Shown here piece by piece: positions 18,428-28,008 of a stretch of 64,000 bases of DNA (position 1 is its first letter; every line of letters begins with the position of its first letter). Both the position numbers and the translations under genes were made by a program. Under the pieces are notes generated by a model. The model saw only the letters and a program-made list of their open reading frames with translations. It was not told the DNA's origin and did no database searches. This DNA is from Rhodocyclaceae bacterium (lineage in GTDB: Bacteria; Pseudomonadota; Gammaproteobacteria; Burkholderiales; Rhodocyclaceae). The stretch is from the NCBI GenBank assembly GCA_003963315.1, contig RXJP01000075.1, forward strand, positions 1 to 64,000. The letters run 5' to 3'.

Positions 18428-19837
18428 TCAATAGGCCCAGCGGCCGAACATCGCCCAGATCACCAATTTCCCCACCCCGCAGCCGACCGGGAACAGGGGC
18501 AGCAGCCACACTTCTCTGCGCGCATCGAGCAGACCAAGGCCGGACTTGATGACCAGGGCGAAGGGCACCACCATGAACATGCTGAGAACGATGCCCCATA
18601 GCGCACCGGACAGCCCGAACAGATGGAAGCCAAGGGGAATCAGCAGATACAGGGATACCAGCCGGATGCCGTTCTGCAGGGTCAGCAAGCGGGGTTGGCC
18701 CAGGGCCAGATAGCATTGCTCCGCCAGGTCGTAGCGGGTCGCCACCAGGCCCAGACCCAGGATCGACAGCATGTCGCCCGCGCCCAAGTAGCGGCTATCG
18801 TAAAGCAGTGCCACTATTGGCTTGCCGAGGACGAAGAGACTGCCGGCGCTGAACAACACCAGGGCATCCACCGGCAGGCGAAAACGGTAATACGTGTCCC
18901 GCAATCGGGCAGGTTCGCTGCGCACCACTTCGCTGAAGGCGGGGAAAGCCACGCTGCCCACCAACTTCTGCAAGGCCTGTTGGACCGCGCTGACCATCAT
19001 GAAGGCCACGCTATAGAGGCCCAGCACATCGGCGGGAACCAGCCCCCCCAGCAGCAGCCGGTCGCCGTTCATCAGCAGGAAGCCCAGGATGGAGGACAGG
19101 AAAACCCATTTCCCGAAACCGATCAATTCCGCCAGTGCCGCCCGGTCCCAGACCCAGCGGTCGGCGGGGCCGGCCAGCCACCAGTGGCTGAGCAGCATGC
19201 GGGTCAGCGCCCCGGCCACTCCGCCGGCCACCAGCGCCCAGATGGAACGGTCGTAGCCGGCCCACAGCACCATGACCAAAAGGGAAACCAGGGGGCAGGC
19301 CATTTCGATACGGGTGATCTGCCCGAGTTCGAGATTGCGTCGGGCCAGGGAAAAACGATTGGAGTCGAAGCCGCCGATCAAGGCGCTCACCGACAGTACC
19401 GCGAGCACCTGGGGCAGGCGGGGATCAGCATAGACGGTGCCCGCCGCCGTCCATTGCCAGACGGCGGCCAGATGCACGCCCAGGCTGGCCAGCAAGGCCA
19501 GGAAAAAGATCAGCACACCGCGCAGGATCTGCACCGCCCAGGCGGTATGGAGGAAGACGGGATCGCTGCCGCGCCGGCTTTGGACGATGTTCTGGCTGAT
19601 CCCCATGTCGGAAAACAGGGTGAGGCCGGTCATGAAGACGAAGGCAATGGCCATCACGCCGAACATTTCCGGCACCAACAGCCGTGTCATGACCAGGTTG
19701 CCACCCAGCCGCAAAGCCTGGATCGCCACATGGCCACCCAGCGTCCAGCTTCCCGCGCGCAGTACCCGCTGGCGCAGGGAAGGTCGGGAAGCCCTTGAAG
19801 CAGGCGACGGAAGGGGGGCCGGAATCGGAGCAGACAT
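18428..19837 (-). CDS. Wzx-type oligosaccharide flippase (MOP superfamily)
   Basis: About 469 residues, very hydrophobic with roughly 12-14 membrane segments. The N-terminal LRAGSWTLGGHVAIQALRLG and NLVMTRLLVPEMFGVMAIAF blocks are typical of polysaccharide biosynthesis flippases that move undecaprenyl-PP-linked repeat units to the periplasmic face. Together with the polymerase-like gene that diverges from it at 20027, EpsE and EpsF/G, it suggests a Wzx/Wzy-type assembly. The ATG at 19837 (GAGCGG upstream) is preferred; an ATG at 19858 and open frame to 19951 are weaker. The upstream 189-base gap is a divergent promoter region. Confidence 0.87.
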   Translation of the reverse strand: MSAPIPAPLPSPASRASRPSLRQRVLRAGSWTLGGHVAIQALRLGGNLVMTRLLVPEMFGVMAIAFVFMTGLTLFSDMGISQNIVQSRRGSDPVFLHTAWAVQILRGVLIFFLALLASLGVHLAAVWQWTAAGTVYADPRLPQVLAVLSVSALIGGFDSNRFSLARRNLELGQITRIEMACPLVSLLVMVLWAGYDRSIWALVAGGVAGALTRMLLSHWWLAGPADRWVWDRAALAELIGFGKWVFLSSILGFLLMNGDRLLLGGLVPADVLGLYSVAFMMVSAVQQALQKLVGSVAFPAFSEVVRSEPARLRDTYYRFRLPVDALVLFSAGSLFVLGKPIVALLYDSRYLGAGDMLSILGLGLVATRYDLAEQCYLALGQPRLLTLQNGIRLVSLYLLIPLGFHLFGLSGALWGIVLSMFMVVPFALVIKSGLGLLDARREVWLLPLFPVGCGVGKLVIWAMFGRWAY

Positions 19838-20026
19838 GAACCGCTCACTTTCGCCCATTTGTGTTACAGAACGGGGACCGTCGGCAGCGGCTCCTGGGGA
19901 GCCCGACGGAAAGCGCACCCCGCCCGTCCGGCCGTCACACGATTCACACAATTGGCAGGCATCATTGCCGGCCCGAACACCTTCAGCGCTCCCCGCTAGC
20001 CCGACTATCGGTTAACCGGCCGGAAC
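19838..20026. promoter_or_regulatory. Divergent promoter region between flippase and polymerase genes
   Basis: 189 bases separating minus-strand and plus-strand EPS genes, so promoters for both must lie here or within the genes. It includes a TGTTACA core at 19862-19868 and a ten-base palindrome CGGTTAACCG at 20009-20018 just before the plus-strand start. No convincing -35/-10 pair was assigned. Confidence 0.4.
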
Positions 20027-21580
20027 ATGCCAGAACACCTCAAGACAATCGTCATCATTCTCGGTCTGGCGCTGCCCTACTTCCTGGCGGCGCGCGCGCC
20101 GGCGACCGTGTGCATCGAGGAAGGGGACTACCTGCGCCGACGCAACCTTTGGCTCGGGGTCACCCTCAGCGCCTTCCTCGCCCACAACTATTGGGTGCAT
20201 ATCCTCGTCGCCGGCGGCCTGATCCTTTATTGGAGCGCCGGGCGGGAACGCAATCCGGTGGCGCTGTACTGCTTCCTGCTGTTCGCCGCGCCGGCGCTAC
20301 CCAACCCGGTTCCCGGCTTCGGCATCATCAACTACGTTTTCGACATGCAGTACCACCGGCTGCTTTCCCTCACCCTGCTGGCGCCGGCCGCCCTGGCGCT
20401 GTACAAGGATAGCGACAGCCCGCGCCCGGGTACCTGCCTGACCGACAAGTTGGTGCTGGCCTACGTCGGCTACAGCCTGTTCCTGGTATACATGGCCGGC
20501 ACCTTCACCAATTTTCTGCGGGTCGCCTTCACCCAGAGCCTGGACATCCTCCTTCCCTACTACGTCGCCAGCCGGGCCCTGCGCAACCTGGAGGATTTCC
20601 GCGACGCCTTGATGAGCTTTGTCGTCGCCGCCGCCGTCATGGCCCCGATGGGCGCCTTCGAATCGATCAAGCAGTGGTTGCTCTACGCCCCGCTCAAAGA
20701 AGCCCTCGATGTCCCCATCTTCGGCCACCCGCTGCTGCGGGAGGACAGCCTGCGGGCCGAGGTGGCCCTGGGCCAGCCCATCCCCTATGGCTACGTCATG
20801 GCCGTGGCCCTCGGCTATTTCCTGTTCCTGCAAAAGACGCTGCCCGGCATCGCCCTGCGGGTCGCCGGCGTATTGCTGATCGCGGTCGGCCTGGTGGTGT
20901 CCTACTCCCGTGGCCCCTGGCTGGGCGCCCTGTTGATGGTGCTGACCTACCTGTTGTCCGGCCCCAGGCCGGGTGTCCAGATCGTCAAGCTGGCAGCGGG
21001 GGGGGCGCTGGTCGTCGGTATTCTCATGGCCACCCCCGAAGGCGACAAGATCACCGGTCTGCTGCCCTTCGTGGGCGATGCCGAAGGAGGGACGGTGGAC
21101 TACCGCCAGCAACTGCTGGAAACCTTCCTGCCCATCGTCCTCGACAATCCCATCTTCGGCGCCTCGGATTTCCTCTATTCCCCCGCGGTGGAGGCGCTGC
21201 GCCAAGGGGAAGGCATCATCGACATCGTCAACAGCTACCTGTTCATCGGTCTGTACAACGGCATGGTCGGCCTGGCTCTGTTCATCTCATTTTTCATTGC
21301 GGTCGGCGCCGCCCTGGTCAAGGGAATGCGCCTGACCGCCGACAAGGACAGCGACCGCCATCGCCTCGGCCAATCGCTGCTGGGCACGCTGGTCGGCATC
21401 CTGTTCATCATCGTCACGGTCAGCAGCATTTCCGCCATTCCCTACATCTACTGGATGCTGGGCGGCATGGGCGCCGCCTATCTGTCCCTCGCTCAACGCA
21501 GCCTGCCCAAAGCGACGCCAGCGATGGCACGGATACCGCACCGTCGCCCCCCACGCCGCCGGCTATCGGCCTCCGGTTGA
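20027..21580 (+). CDS. O-antigen ligase/polymerase (Wzy-like) membrane protein
   Basis: 517 residues with about 11-12 membrane segments. The region VGLVVSYSRGPWLGALLMVLT (about residues 287-307) with the SRG-x-W block is the signature of the O-antigen ligase/Wzy superfamily, and a large periplasmic loop follows (ITGLLPFVGDAEGGTVDYRQ onward). It is likely the EPS repeat-unit polymerase. The C-terminus is basic (RIPHRRPPRRRLSAS). First gene of a plus-strand run; the next gene begins six bases after its stop. Confidence 0.85.
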   Translation: MPEHLKTIVIILGLALPYFLAARAPATVCIEEGDYLRRRNLWLGVTLSAFLAHNYWVHILVAGGLILYWSAGRERNPVALYCFLLFAAPALPNPVPGFGIINYVFDMQYHRLLSLTLLAPAALALYKDSDSPRPGTCLTDKLVLAYVGYSLFLVYMAGTFTNFLRVAFTQSLDILLPYYVASRALRNLEDFRDALMSFVVAAAVMAPMGAFESIKQWLLYAPLKEALDVPIFGHPLLREDSLRAEVALGQPIPYGYVMAVALGYFLFLQKTLPGIALRVAGVLLIAVGLVVSYSRGPWLGALLMVLTYLLSGPRPGVQIVKLAAGGALVVGILMATPEGDKITGLLPFVGDAEGGTVDYRQQLLETFLPIVLDNPIFGASDFLYSPAVEALRQGEGIIDIVNSYLFIGLYNGMVGLALFISFFIAVGAALVKGMRLTADKDSDRHRLGQSLLGTLVGILFIIVTVSSISAIPYIYWMLGGMGAAYLSLAQRSLPKATPAMARIPHRRPPRRRLSASG

Positions 21581-21586
21581 CTTCCC

Positions 21587-22609
21587 ATGCACTGGATTCT
21601 TTCCACACCGAGTTCCGCCGGTCCCGACGCCAGTTGGCTGGAGCCCTTCGTTCCCGGTACCCGCCACAGCTTCCAACGCGTGCCCGGGGTCTATCACCAT
21701 GATCGCTCCCGCAAGCAGACCAACACCGAGCAATGGCGCGACTATTTCACCCATGGTCGCAACACCTGGGCGGCGCGCAAGGCAAGCCTCGGCCGCACCG
21801 GCATCATCACCCTGTTTCCCCAATTGCCGGTGACCGTGGGCCTGCACAAGCGCCTGTCGCGGCGGCACACCCCCCTGTTGGCGTGGACCTTCAACCTGGG
21901 CAGCCTGTACGGCGGCCACAAACGGCGCCTGGCCCGTTTCGCCCTGGCCGGGGTGGACCGTTTCATCGTCCATTCCCGCCGGGAAATCCAAAGCTACAGC
22001 GAGTGGCTCGATCTGCCACCGGAACGCTTCCGGTTCGTCCCCTTGCAACGGCCGGTACAGGCCATCGAACACCCCGAGGACGACCGCCGTCCCTTTGTCC
22101 TCGCCATGGGCTCGGCGCACCGGGACTACCGCTTGTTCCTCGGCGTCATGGGCGACCTGGGATACCCCACGATCGTGGTGGCGGGCGCCCATGCCCTGGC
22201 GGGGCTGTCGATCCCGAGCAATGTCGAGGTCCGTCATCGATTGAGCATCGCCGAGTGCAACCGCCTGACCCAGCAGGCCCGCATCAACGTCGTGCCGGTG
22301 GACAACCCCGCCACCGCCTCCGGCCAGGTGACCCTGATCGACGCCATGATGTACGGGCGCCCCACCGTCGCCACCCATTCCATTGGCACCGAGGATTACG
22401 CCCAGGATGGCATCACGGCCGATCTGGTTGCCCATGGCAACCCCCGTGCCATGAAGGAAGCCATACGCACCCTGTGGGAGGATGCGCCGCGCCGCGCAAC
22501 CCTGGGCGCGGCCGCACGACACTATGTGGAGACGTGCCTATCCGACGATGCCGCCGGCCGTACCCTGGCCTCGGTGCTGGACGAGCTGGAAGACCAATGG
22601 CCGGATTGA
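21587..22609 (+). CDS. Glycosyltransferase, GT-B fold (group 1-like)
   Basis: 340 residues. The C-terminal half shows a donor domain: VLAMGSAHRDYRLFLGVMGD, TIVVAGAHALAG, VRHRLSIAECNRLTQQARIN, then VTLIDAMMYGRPTVATHSIG, which resembles the GT4 donor-binding block, with Asp in place of the usual first Glu. The N-terminal half has LPVTVGLHKRLSRRHTPLLA and ALAGVDRFIVHSRREIQSYS, seen in a subgroup of EPS-locus transferases. Placed directly behind the polymerase, its role is probably one sugar addition. Overlaps the following acyltransferase by 13 bases. Confidence 0.75.
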   Translation: MHWILSTPSSAGPDASWLEPFVPGTRHSFQRVPGVYHHDRSRKQTNTEQWRDYFTHGRNTWAARKASLGRTGIITLFPQLPVTVGLHKRLSRRHTPLLAWTFNLGSLYGGHKRRLARFALAGVDRFIVHSRREIQSYSEWLDLPPERFRFVPLQRPVQAIEHPEDDRRPFVLAMGSAHRDYRLFLGVMGDLGYPTIVVAGAHALAGLSIPSNVEVRHRLSIAECNRLTQQARINVVPVDNPATASGQVTLIDAMMYGRPTVATHSIGTEDYAQDGITADLVAHGNPRAMKEAIRTLWEDAPRRATLGAAARHYVETCLSDDAAGRTLASVLDELEDQWPD

Positions 22610-23805
22610 CCCCGCCGCCCCATGGCCGCCATTCCCTGGCTTCCTCAGGCAAGCCGGCGCCGGGGAAAGACAGGCTCCGCCGCCATCTCCATCTGGTTGC
22701 GCAAGAGGATACGGCCCATGCCCCACCCCCCTTGGCGCGGGAACGATCCTCACACTGGGACAGCGTCAAAGGGATAGGCATTCTGCTGGTCGTTTACGGC
22801 CATGTGGTGCGCGGTCTGCTCAGCGCCGCGCTGCCGATGGACAGGGCGTTCCATGAGACCGTGGACACGGTGATCTACAGCTTCCACATGCCGCTCTTCT
22901 TTTTCGTGGCGGGCCTGTTCTTCCCCCCTTCCCTGTCCCATCACGGCCGTACCGGATTGTTGCTGACGAAGGTACGCACCATCCTGTATCCCTACCTGGT
23001 CTGGTCCCTGCTCCAGGGCCTGATCGAAGTCGCCTTGTCCGGGCTCACCAACGGCCACACCAGCATCGGAGAGGTGCTGGCCCTGGCCTGGCACCCGAGG
23101 GCCCAATTCTGGTACCTGCACACGCTGTTCATGTTGTTTCTCGTCGCCACCTTGGTCTATCGCGACACCACCCTGGGCTGGCGCCTGGGCATCGCCGGGA
23201 TGGCCTTGGTGCTCCACTGGGTGCCCCTGCCCGGTCTGGATTTTCATGTCGTCAATGCCTTCAAGCAGTGGTTCGTGTTCCTTACCCTGGGCGTCCTCTG
23301 TGCCCCGCTGCGGCCCCTTGCGGCGGCCTTGGGCCGCCTTGCCGTCGGTCCTTGTCTTTTCCTGTTCGTTGCCGTGGAATGGGCTCTGCTGCAGACCCCA
23401 GGCGACTTGGCGCCGCTGGCAGCCCAGGCCCTGCCGCTGCTCGCCGCCGCCGCCGGCATTGCCCTGGTGGTGGCGTTCGCCCACGGTTTCGGTGACCGAT
23501 TACCCTTCCTGAGCGCCATGGGAAGACATTCTCTGGACATCTACCTGGCCCATATCCTCGTCGCCAGCGGCATACGCATCGTCCTGACCAGACTCCTTGG
23601 CATCACCGCGGTGGAGGTGCATCTGATCGTTGGCACCCTTGCCGGCATTGCCGGACCGATCCTTCTCTATCGAGTCACCGAACGTTACGGATTCCGTTGG
23701 TTATTTATGTTACCGACGCACCCGGAACCGCATTTCCAACGGGACGCCCTCGGGGCTGACTCCGCTCCGGAAACGCAAGCGCTTTGCCCCAGGACATTAA
23801 GATGA
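22597..23805 (+). CDS. Acyltransferase family 3, NolL/fucose-4-O-acetylase-like
   Basis: About 402 residues, integral membrane with some ten hydrophobic segments. HWDSVKGIGILLVVYGHVVR (about residues 53-72) is the diagnostic start of the NolL-type acetyltransferase family with the invariant His; SFHMPLFFFVAGLFFP is the second family block; YLHTLFMLFLVATL and GRHSLDIYLAHIL come later. It should O-acetylate (or otherwise acylate) EPS sugars at the membrane. The first 50 residues are low-complexity and unlike the family, but no better start exists; ATG 22597 overlaps the glycosyltransferase stop by 13 bases. The open frame continues upstream to 21733, which is shadow of the previous gene. Confidence 0.83.
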   Translation: MAGLTPPPHGRHSLASSGKPAPGKDRLRRHLHLVAQEDTAHAPPPLARERSSHWDSVKGIGILLVVYGHVVRGLLSAALPMDRAFHETVDTVIYSFHMPLFFFVAGLFFPPSLSHHGRTGLLLTKVRTILYPYLVWSLLQGLIEVALSGLTNGHTSIGEVLALAWHPRAQFWYLHTLFMLFLVATLVYRDTTLGWRLGIAGMALVLHWVPLPGLDFHVVNAFKQWFVFLTLGVLCAPLRPLAAALGRLAVGPCLFLFVAVEWALLQTPGDLAPLAAQALPLLAAAAGIALVVAFAHGFGDRLPFLSAMGRHSLDIYLAHILVASGIRIVLTRLLGITAVEVHLIVGTLAGIAGPILLYRVTERYGFRWLFMLPTHPEPHFQRDALGADSAPETQALCPRTLR

Positions 23806-25027
23806 GCGCCTTACCCATCGAAACACCTTTTCTGGCCATACTCGCTTTCTCTTTTGCCATCGGTGCCGCCCACTTGGCCCTTAGATTTCTGCCCAAGGTA
23901 GACACCTTGCTCCCCGATAACGGTGAGCCACGCCACCTTGCCATCGACGGCATGAGAGGCTTGCTGGCAACTGGTGTCTTCGTCCATCACCTCGCTGTAT
24001 CTTCCCAATTCCTGGTCAATGGGCGTTGGGAGGTACCTCCGTCTCAGTTGTATTCCCATCTGGGAAAAACCAGCGCATTCTGTTTTTCATGGTGACGGCA
24101 TTTCTGTTCTGGGGACGGTTGTTAGACAGACGGGATACGATGGACTGGCTGGGATTCTTCAATGCCCGCATCCATCGACTGTATCCCGTCTATCTTCTCT
24201 CGCTTTCTCTGGTATTCGCAACCGTCTTGATCTCGTCCGGATTCCATGTTCGGGAGAGTTTCGGATCGCTGGCCACCACCTTGATGCAGTGGCTTGTCTT
24301 CACAGGTGCCACGCCCCCTTTGCCACCCGACATCAACGGCTTCCAGCATACCTGGATGCTGATCGCGGGAGTCACCTGGTCATTACGCTACGAGTGGCTT
24401 TTTTACCTTGCGCTGCCTTTACTGAGCTGCTTGTTTCTCCGCTCCAAAAACTATATGGCTGGTGCGCTCTCCCTGCTTGCCTCGCTGACTTTTGTGGCCC
24501 TCTATGGTGGCAATGAGGGCATCAACGTCAAGTTGCTCGGCTGTTTTCTTGGAGGAATTTTCGCTGCCCACTGGGTACGTAACTCAAAACTATCCGAGAT
24601 CAGTCGTGCCTGGCCGGCAGGACTCATCGCCGTCATGACACTGGTAGCCACTGTGGCATGGGTCCCAGCCAACTCGCCGCTGACCGTAGCCGGGTTGACC
24701 GTATTTTTCATTGTGGTCGCCTCAGGCCAGGATTTTCGGGGCTGTTTGACGGCGCCGGCCATCCTTTTGCTTGGCGAAATCAGCTACGGTGTGTATCTAC
24801 TCCACGGTCTCGTCATCTGGGCAATGTTCACCCAACTGCTACCAGGCATCACAGGGCAACGCTTCGAACCATCCATATTTTTCCTGGCAGTTCCCATTGC
24901 CAGCATCATTCTCGTGCTTCTCGCCATACAGGCGAGCCTGCACATTGAACGTCCTGGTATCCGCTTGGGTAAGCGCCACCACAAGATACTGATGAATCTG
25001 TCCAATCGACTGGCCCCTGCAAGGTAA
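23802..25027 (+). pseudogene. Acyltransferase family 3 (OafA-like), broken by a frameshift near 24080
   Basis: The first frame (ATG 23802, AGGA seven bases upstream) encodes a membrane segment and the family block RHLAIDGMRGLLATGVFVHH, then ends at TGA 24093-24095. The next frame (24026-25027) continues with LFFMVTAFLFWGRLLDRRDT, RIHRLYPVYLLSL, WSLRYEWLFYLALPLLS and EISYGVYLLHGLVIWAM, the rest of an OafA/YrhL-type O-acyltransferase. Joining LGKTSAF to LFFMVTAFLF restores the family pattern, so one base is missing between about 24063 and 24082, a stretch with an A5 run. Base composition is lower in GC than the neighbours, which may mean recent acquisition. It could be a true inactivating mutation or an assembly error. 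The function, if restored, is acylation of surface sugars. Confidence 0.82.
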
Positions 25028-25032
25028 TCCCG

Positions 25033-27981
25033 ATGACTGCCTTGCGGAATACTCGGTCTCGTCTCCAACGTTATCTGGCTGTTGTCCTTTGTATCATTCC
25101 TTTTATAGCTGGAGCGAGAGACGACATGAGAGGATCCGCCCAGTTCCGCGTCACCAACGATGTTGTCAACAGCGACGTTTCTCCTTTTACGGCCACGATC
25201 AACGGCTTCGGTAATACGCTGATCACCGAAGGCGGCGGCTTCGAGCCGGTGGTATTCCGCTACAAGTTCATGGCCACCGAGGACGCGCCCAACCGCATCG
25301 TTGCCGATCCCATGGCCCTCACCCGCTACGACACCCTGCGCGAGGGATTCCTCGATGGCGCAGCGGTGCGGGTATTCCGCGTCGAGGGCGGGCGCATGCG
25401 CCTGGCGCGGGAGGACACGGTGGCGCCCGGAGGTGCCCATGCCAGCGGCTGGGTGCGCGCCATGGACGACAATCAGGTGGTCGCCGCCGACAAACCGCGC
25501 TTTGTCTTCCGTTGGGATGCCTGGAACCGGCCCAATGCGCCCTACTACTTCACGGTGCGTGCCGTGGACCGGGCAGGCAACCTCTCCGCGATAGCGCCGC
25601 CCATTACCGTCCTCGGTCCGGAAAAACCGGGCAAGACGCCCGCCCCCGCCAACGCCCTGCTACCTTTCAAAGCCACGACGGCCCCGTTCCTCGGTCGTGC
25701 ATCAGCGCCCGCCGCACCGAAAAACCTGCGCGCTCGCCTCGGCGGTGATGGTTTGCTCATCTTGGAATGGGAGACATCCTCCGGTCCCGACTTGGCGGGT
25801 TATGTGGTTTATCGATCCGACTACCCGCCGGAAAAGCACAGCGGCTATTACCTGCAACTCACCGGTTCAACCGCTCCGGGACAGGCTATCCGCGCTGGCG
25901 ACATGGTGATCGTCAGCAAGAAGCTCTACACCGCTTCCCGCAATCGGGACCTGTCCAACCGGGTTTGGGGCGCGGCCAACGAATACAGCCTGTTGATGCC
26001 CGGCTTGCTGGGATTCTTCCCCGACGAGGCCGCGGACAAACACTGGGCGCTGGTGCCCCACGACCCGGCCACGCCGGTGGAGGAAGCGGGGGAAACCTGC
26101 CTCCGCTTGACGCTCGGCCCAGGCGTGAAGGAATCCCTGTCGCTCTACAACCACAGCGGCACGGGACAGTCTTGGTACGAGGTACTGGAGAAGACGACTT
26201 ACAAAATGGAAGTCTGGCTGCGCCAGGAGGGTAGCGGCTCGGTCCGCTTCAAGCTCACCGGCTTTTACGACAGTCCCCCACAAAAAATCGAACCCACGGT
26301 GTTCAACGTCGGCAACGGCTGGAAGAAATACGTCGCCCGCTTCACGCCACCCACGATCCAGGAGGGAGACCGGCCCAACACCATGGCCCTGGAGTTCACC
26401 GGCCCGGGCACGTTCTACGTAGACAATTTCCGCGTCTACCGGGCCGACACGCCCTTCATGGACCTGTTGCCTCGGGAGCTGGACGCCATCCGCAGCTCGG
26501 GCATGTCGGCGCTGCGCACCCACGGCCTGGCGCGAACGTTCATTCATACCTACGACATGGCGCAACTGACCAATCCCGGCGGTGTCATCAGCGGCACAGG
26601 AAAACTGAACACCCTGCCGCAGACCTTGCGTGCCATGAAGGCGGCCGGCGTCCAGCCTTGGCTGCAGGTGGAGTTCCACATGAGCCCGCAGGAATGGCTG
26701 GGGCTGATCGAGTACCTGGCAGCCCCTTACGATCCGGCGGTGGACACCCCGGTCCGCAAGCCCTGGGCCTACAAACGCTATCGTCAGGGCCAGTCGCGGC
26801 CGTGGACGGAGGAGTTCGACAAGGTCTATTTCGAATTGAGCAACGAAACCTGGAACGGCCTGTTTTCCCCGTGGACTTTCCCCGCCATGCGCGACGCAGC
26901 GAGTGACAGGAACTATAGCCCGGGACAGGTATACGGCCTTTACCAGGAATACGTGCGCGGCGTGATGGCCGGCAGCCCCTATTGGCAGTCCGCCGGCTTG
27001 AACAAAAAGCTCGCCTTCGTGCTGGGCGGTTGGGCGGCGAACATGGGCTACAGCCACGATGCGGCGGCGGCCTCGCCATCGTCGGACTATCTGGCGATCG
27101 CCGCCTACAACGGCGGTTGGGACGAAGCCGAAGGCCCGCCGAAATTCGATGCCGCGAGCCTGTTCGACACGCTGTCCAACACGGTGCAATCCGCCCTTCC
27201 GGTGGCGGAACGCTATGCTCAGGAACTCCGGGCGCTGAATAAAGCCCGTGGTGATCACCCCTTGCGCCTGGCCACCTATGAGGCGGGCCCGGGCTATGCC
27301 CTCAACGGACTCAACGGCGCCCATGTCAGCGAGACCCAGCAAAGGGAACAGGAACAGGTGATGAAAAGCCTGGCGGCGGGTACCGCGACGCTGGACGCCT
27401 TCCTGGCGCGGGCCTATCGGGGCTTCTCGGTGCAGAACTTTTTCACCTTCGATGCCGGGCCGCTTTGGAAATCCCATGCCAAGTGGTACCACGGCGGCCA
27501 GGCCTATCCGTCCTGGAAGCTGCTCTCGCTGTTCAACCAGGAAGCCGCCGGCCCCATGCTGCGAACCGAGACCCTGAACGTACCCACCGCCGAACTGAAG
27601 GGTTACAGCCGCCGCCAGACGGTGAAGGATGCGCCCCTCGCGGCCATTTACGCCACCCGGCGCGAGGACCGCTTCAGTCTGGTAGTGGTGTCGCGCAAGG
27701 TGGCGGACTATCCCCTGACCGGCGACGACGGCTATACCCCGGTGACGGTCCAACTGCCTTTCGCCAAGGCCAAGTCGCTGACGCTTTACCGCATGACCGG
27801 GCCCGCCCGAAGCAACAATCTGCTCACCGATAACGTGAAGGTGGAGCAGGTCGAACTTCCGGTTCCGGACACACTACGCACCTTCAACCTGAATGACGCG
27901 ACCGGGGCGGATTCCCGCGGCCTGCCCCCGGCCTCGACCTACCTGTATGTTTTTGAAGGCGTGGCGGGAGGAGTCCGCTGA
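25033..27981 (+). CDS. Large secreted glycoside-hydrolase-like protein with FN3-like and CBM-like domains
   Basis: 982 residues, with a signal peptide at the N-terminus (hydrophobic LAVVLCIIPFIAGA). No named family recognised. Visible parts: a beta-rich N-terminal region (30-200), a fibronectin-III-like unit around 220-320 (APAAPKNLRARLGGDGLLIL), a carbohydrate-binding-like beta-sandwich around 385-480 (YKMEVWLRQEGSGSVRFKLT and FTGPGTFYVDNFRVY), and a probable TIM barrel from about 490 on. YFELSNETWNG places Asn604-Glu605 and LATYEAGPG places Glu750, the spacing and context expected of the acid/base (NE) and nucleophile of clan GH-A enzymes. Five bases after the broken acyltransferase and convergent with xrtB. 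It may trim or remodel the EPS made by this locus. No sorting tail. Confidence 0.65.
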   Translation: MTALRNTRSRLQRYLAVVLCIIPFIAGARDDMRGSAQFRVTNDVVNSDVSPFTATINGFGNTLITEGGGFEPVVFRYKFMATEDAPNRIVADPMALTRYDTLREGFLDGAAVRVFRVEGGRMRLAREDTVAPGGAHASGWVRAMDDNQVVAADKPRFVFRWDAWNRPNAPYYFTVRAVDRAGNLSAIAPPITVLGPEKPGKTPAPANALLPFKATTAPFLGRASAPAAPKNLRARLGGDGLLILEWETSSGPDLAGYVVYRSDYPPEKHSGYYLQLTGSTAPGQAIRAGDMVIVSKKLYTASRNRDLSNRVWGAANEYSLLMPGLLGFFPDEAADKHWALVPHDPATPVEEAGETCLRLTLGPGVKESLSLYNHSGTGQSWYEVLEKTTYKMEVWLRQEGSGSVRFKLTGFYDSPPQKIEPTVFNVGNGWKKYVARFTPPTIQEGDRPNTMALEFTGPGTFYVDNFRVYRADTPFMDLLPRELDAIRSSGMSALRTHGLARTFIHTYDMAQLTNPGGVISGTGKLNTLPQTLRAMKAAGVQPWLQVEFHMSPQEWLGLIEYLAAPYDPAVDTPVRKPWAYKRYRQGQSRPWTEEFDKVYFELSNETWNGLFSPWTFPAMRDAASDRNYSPGQVYGLYQEYVRGVMAGSPYWQSAGLNKKLAFVLGGWAANMGYSHDAAAASPSSDYLAIAAYNGGWDEAEGPPKFDAASLFDTLSNTVQSALPVAERYAQELRALNKARGDHPLRLATYEAGPGYALNGLNGAHVSETQQREQEQVMKSLAAGTATLDAFLARAYRGFSVQNFFTFDAGPLWKSHAKWYHGGQAYPSWKLLSLFNQEAAGPMLRTETLNVPTAELKGYSRRQTVKDAPLAAIYATRREDRFSLVVVSRKVADYPLTGDDGYTPVTVQLPFAKAKSLTLYRMTGPARSNNLLTDNVKVEQVELPVPDTLRTFNLNDATGADSRGLPPASTYLYVFEGVAGGVR

Positions 27982-27985
27982 GTCC

Positions 27986-28004
27986 ATCGGGCGAGCCGCC
28001 CGAT
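27986..28004. terminator. Hairpin between convergent genes
   Basis: An 8-bp perfect stem, ATCGGGCG (27986-27993) and CGCCCGAT (27997-28004), with a 3-base loop, located in the 27-base gap between the glycosidase-like gene and the exosortase gene, which converge. No U-tract on either side; it may serve both strands as a weak terminator. Confidence 0.5.
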
Positions 28005-28008
28005 ACGG

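Noticed and set aside
21733-22596. Upstream extension of the first acyltransferase frame
   Set aside because: Overlaps the glycosyltransferase gene for 860 bases and is rich in Arg, Pro and His as expected of an out-of-frame reading.
25867-27753. 628-codon minus-strand open frame opposite the glycosidase-like gene
   Set aside because: The plus-strand protein has a signal peptide and recognisable domains; the antisense product has none.
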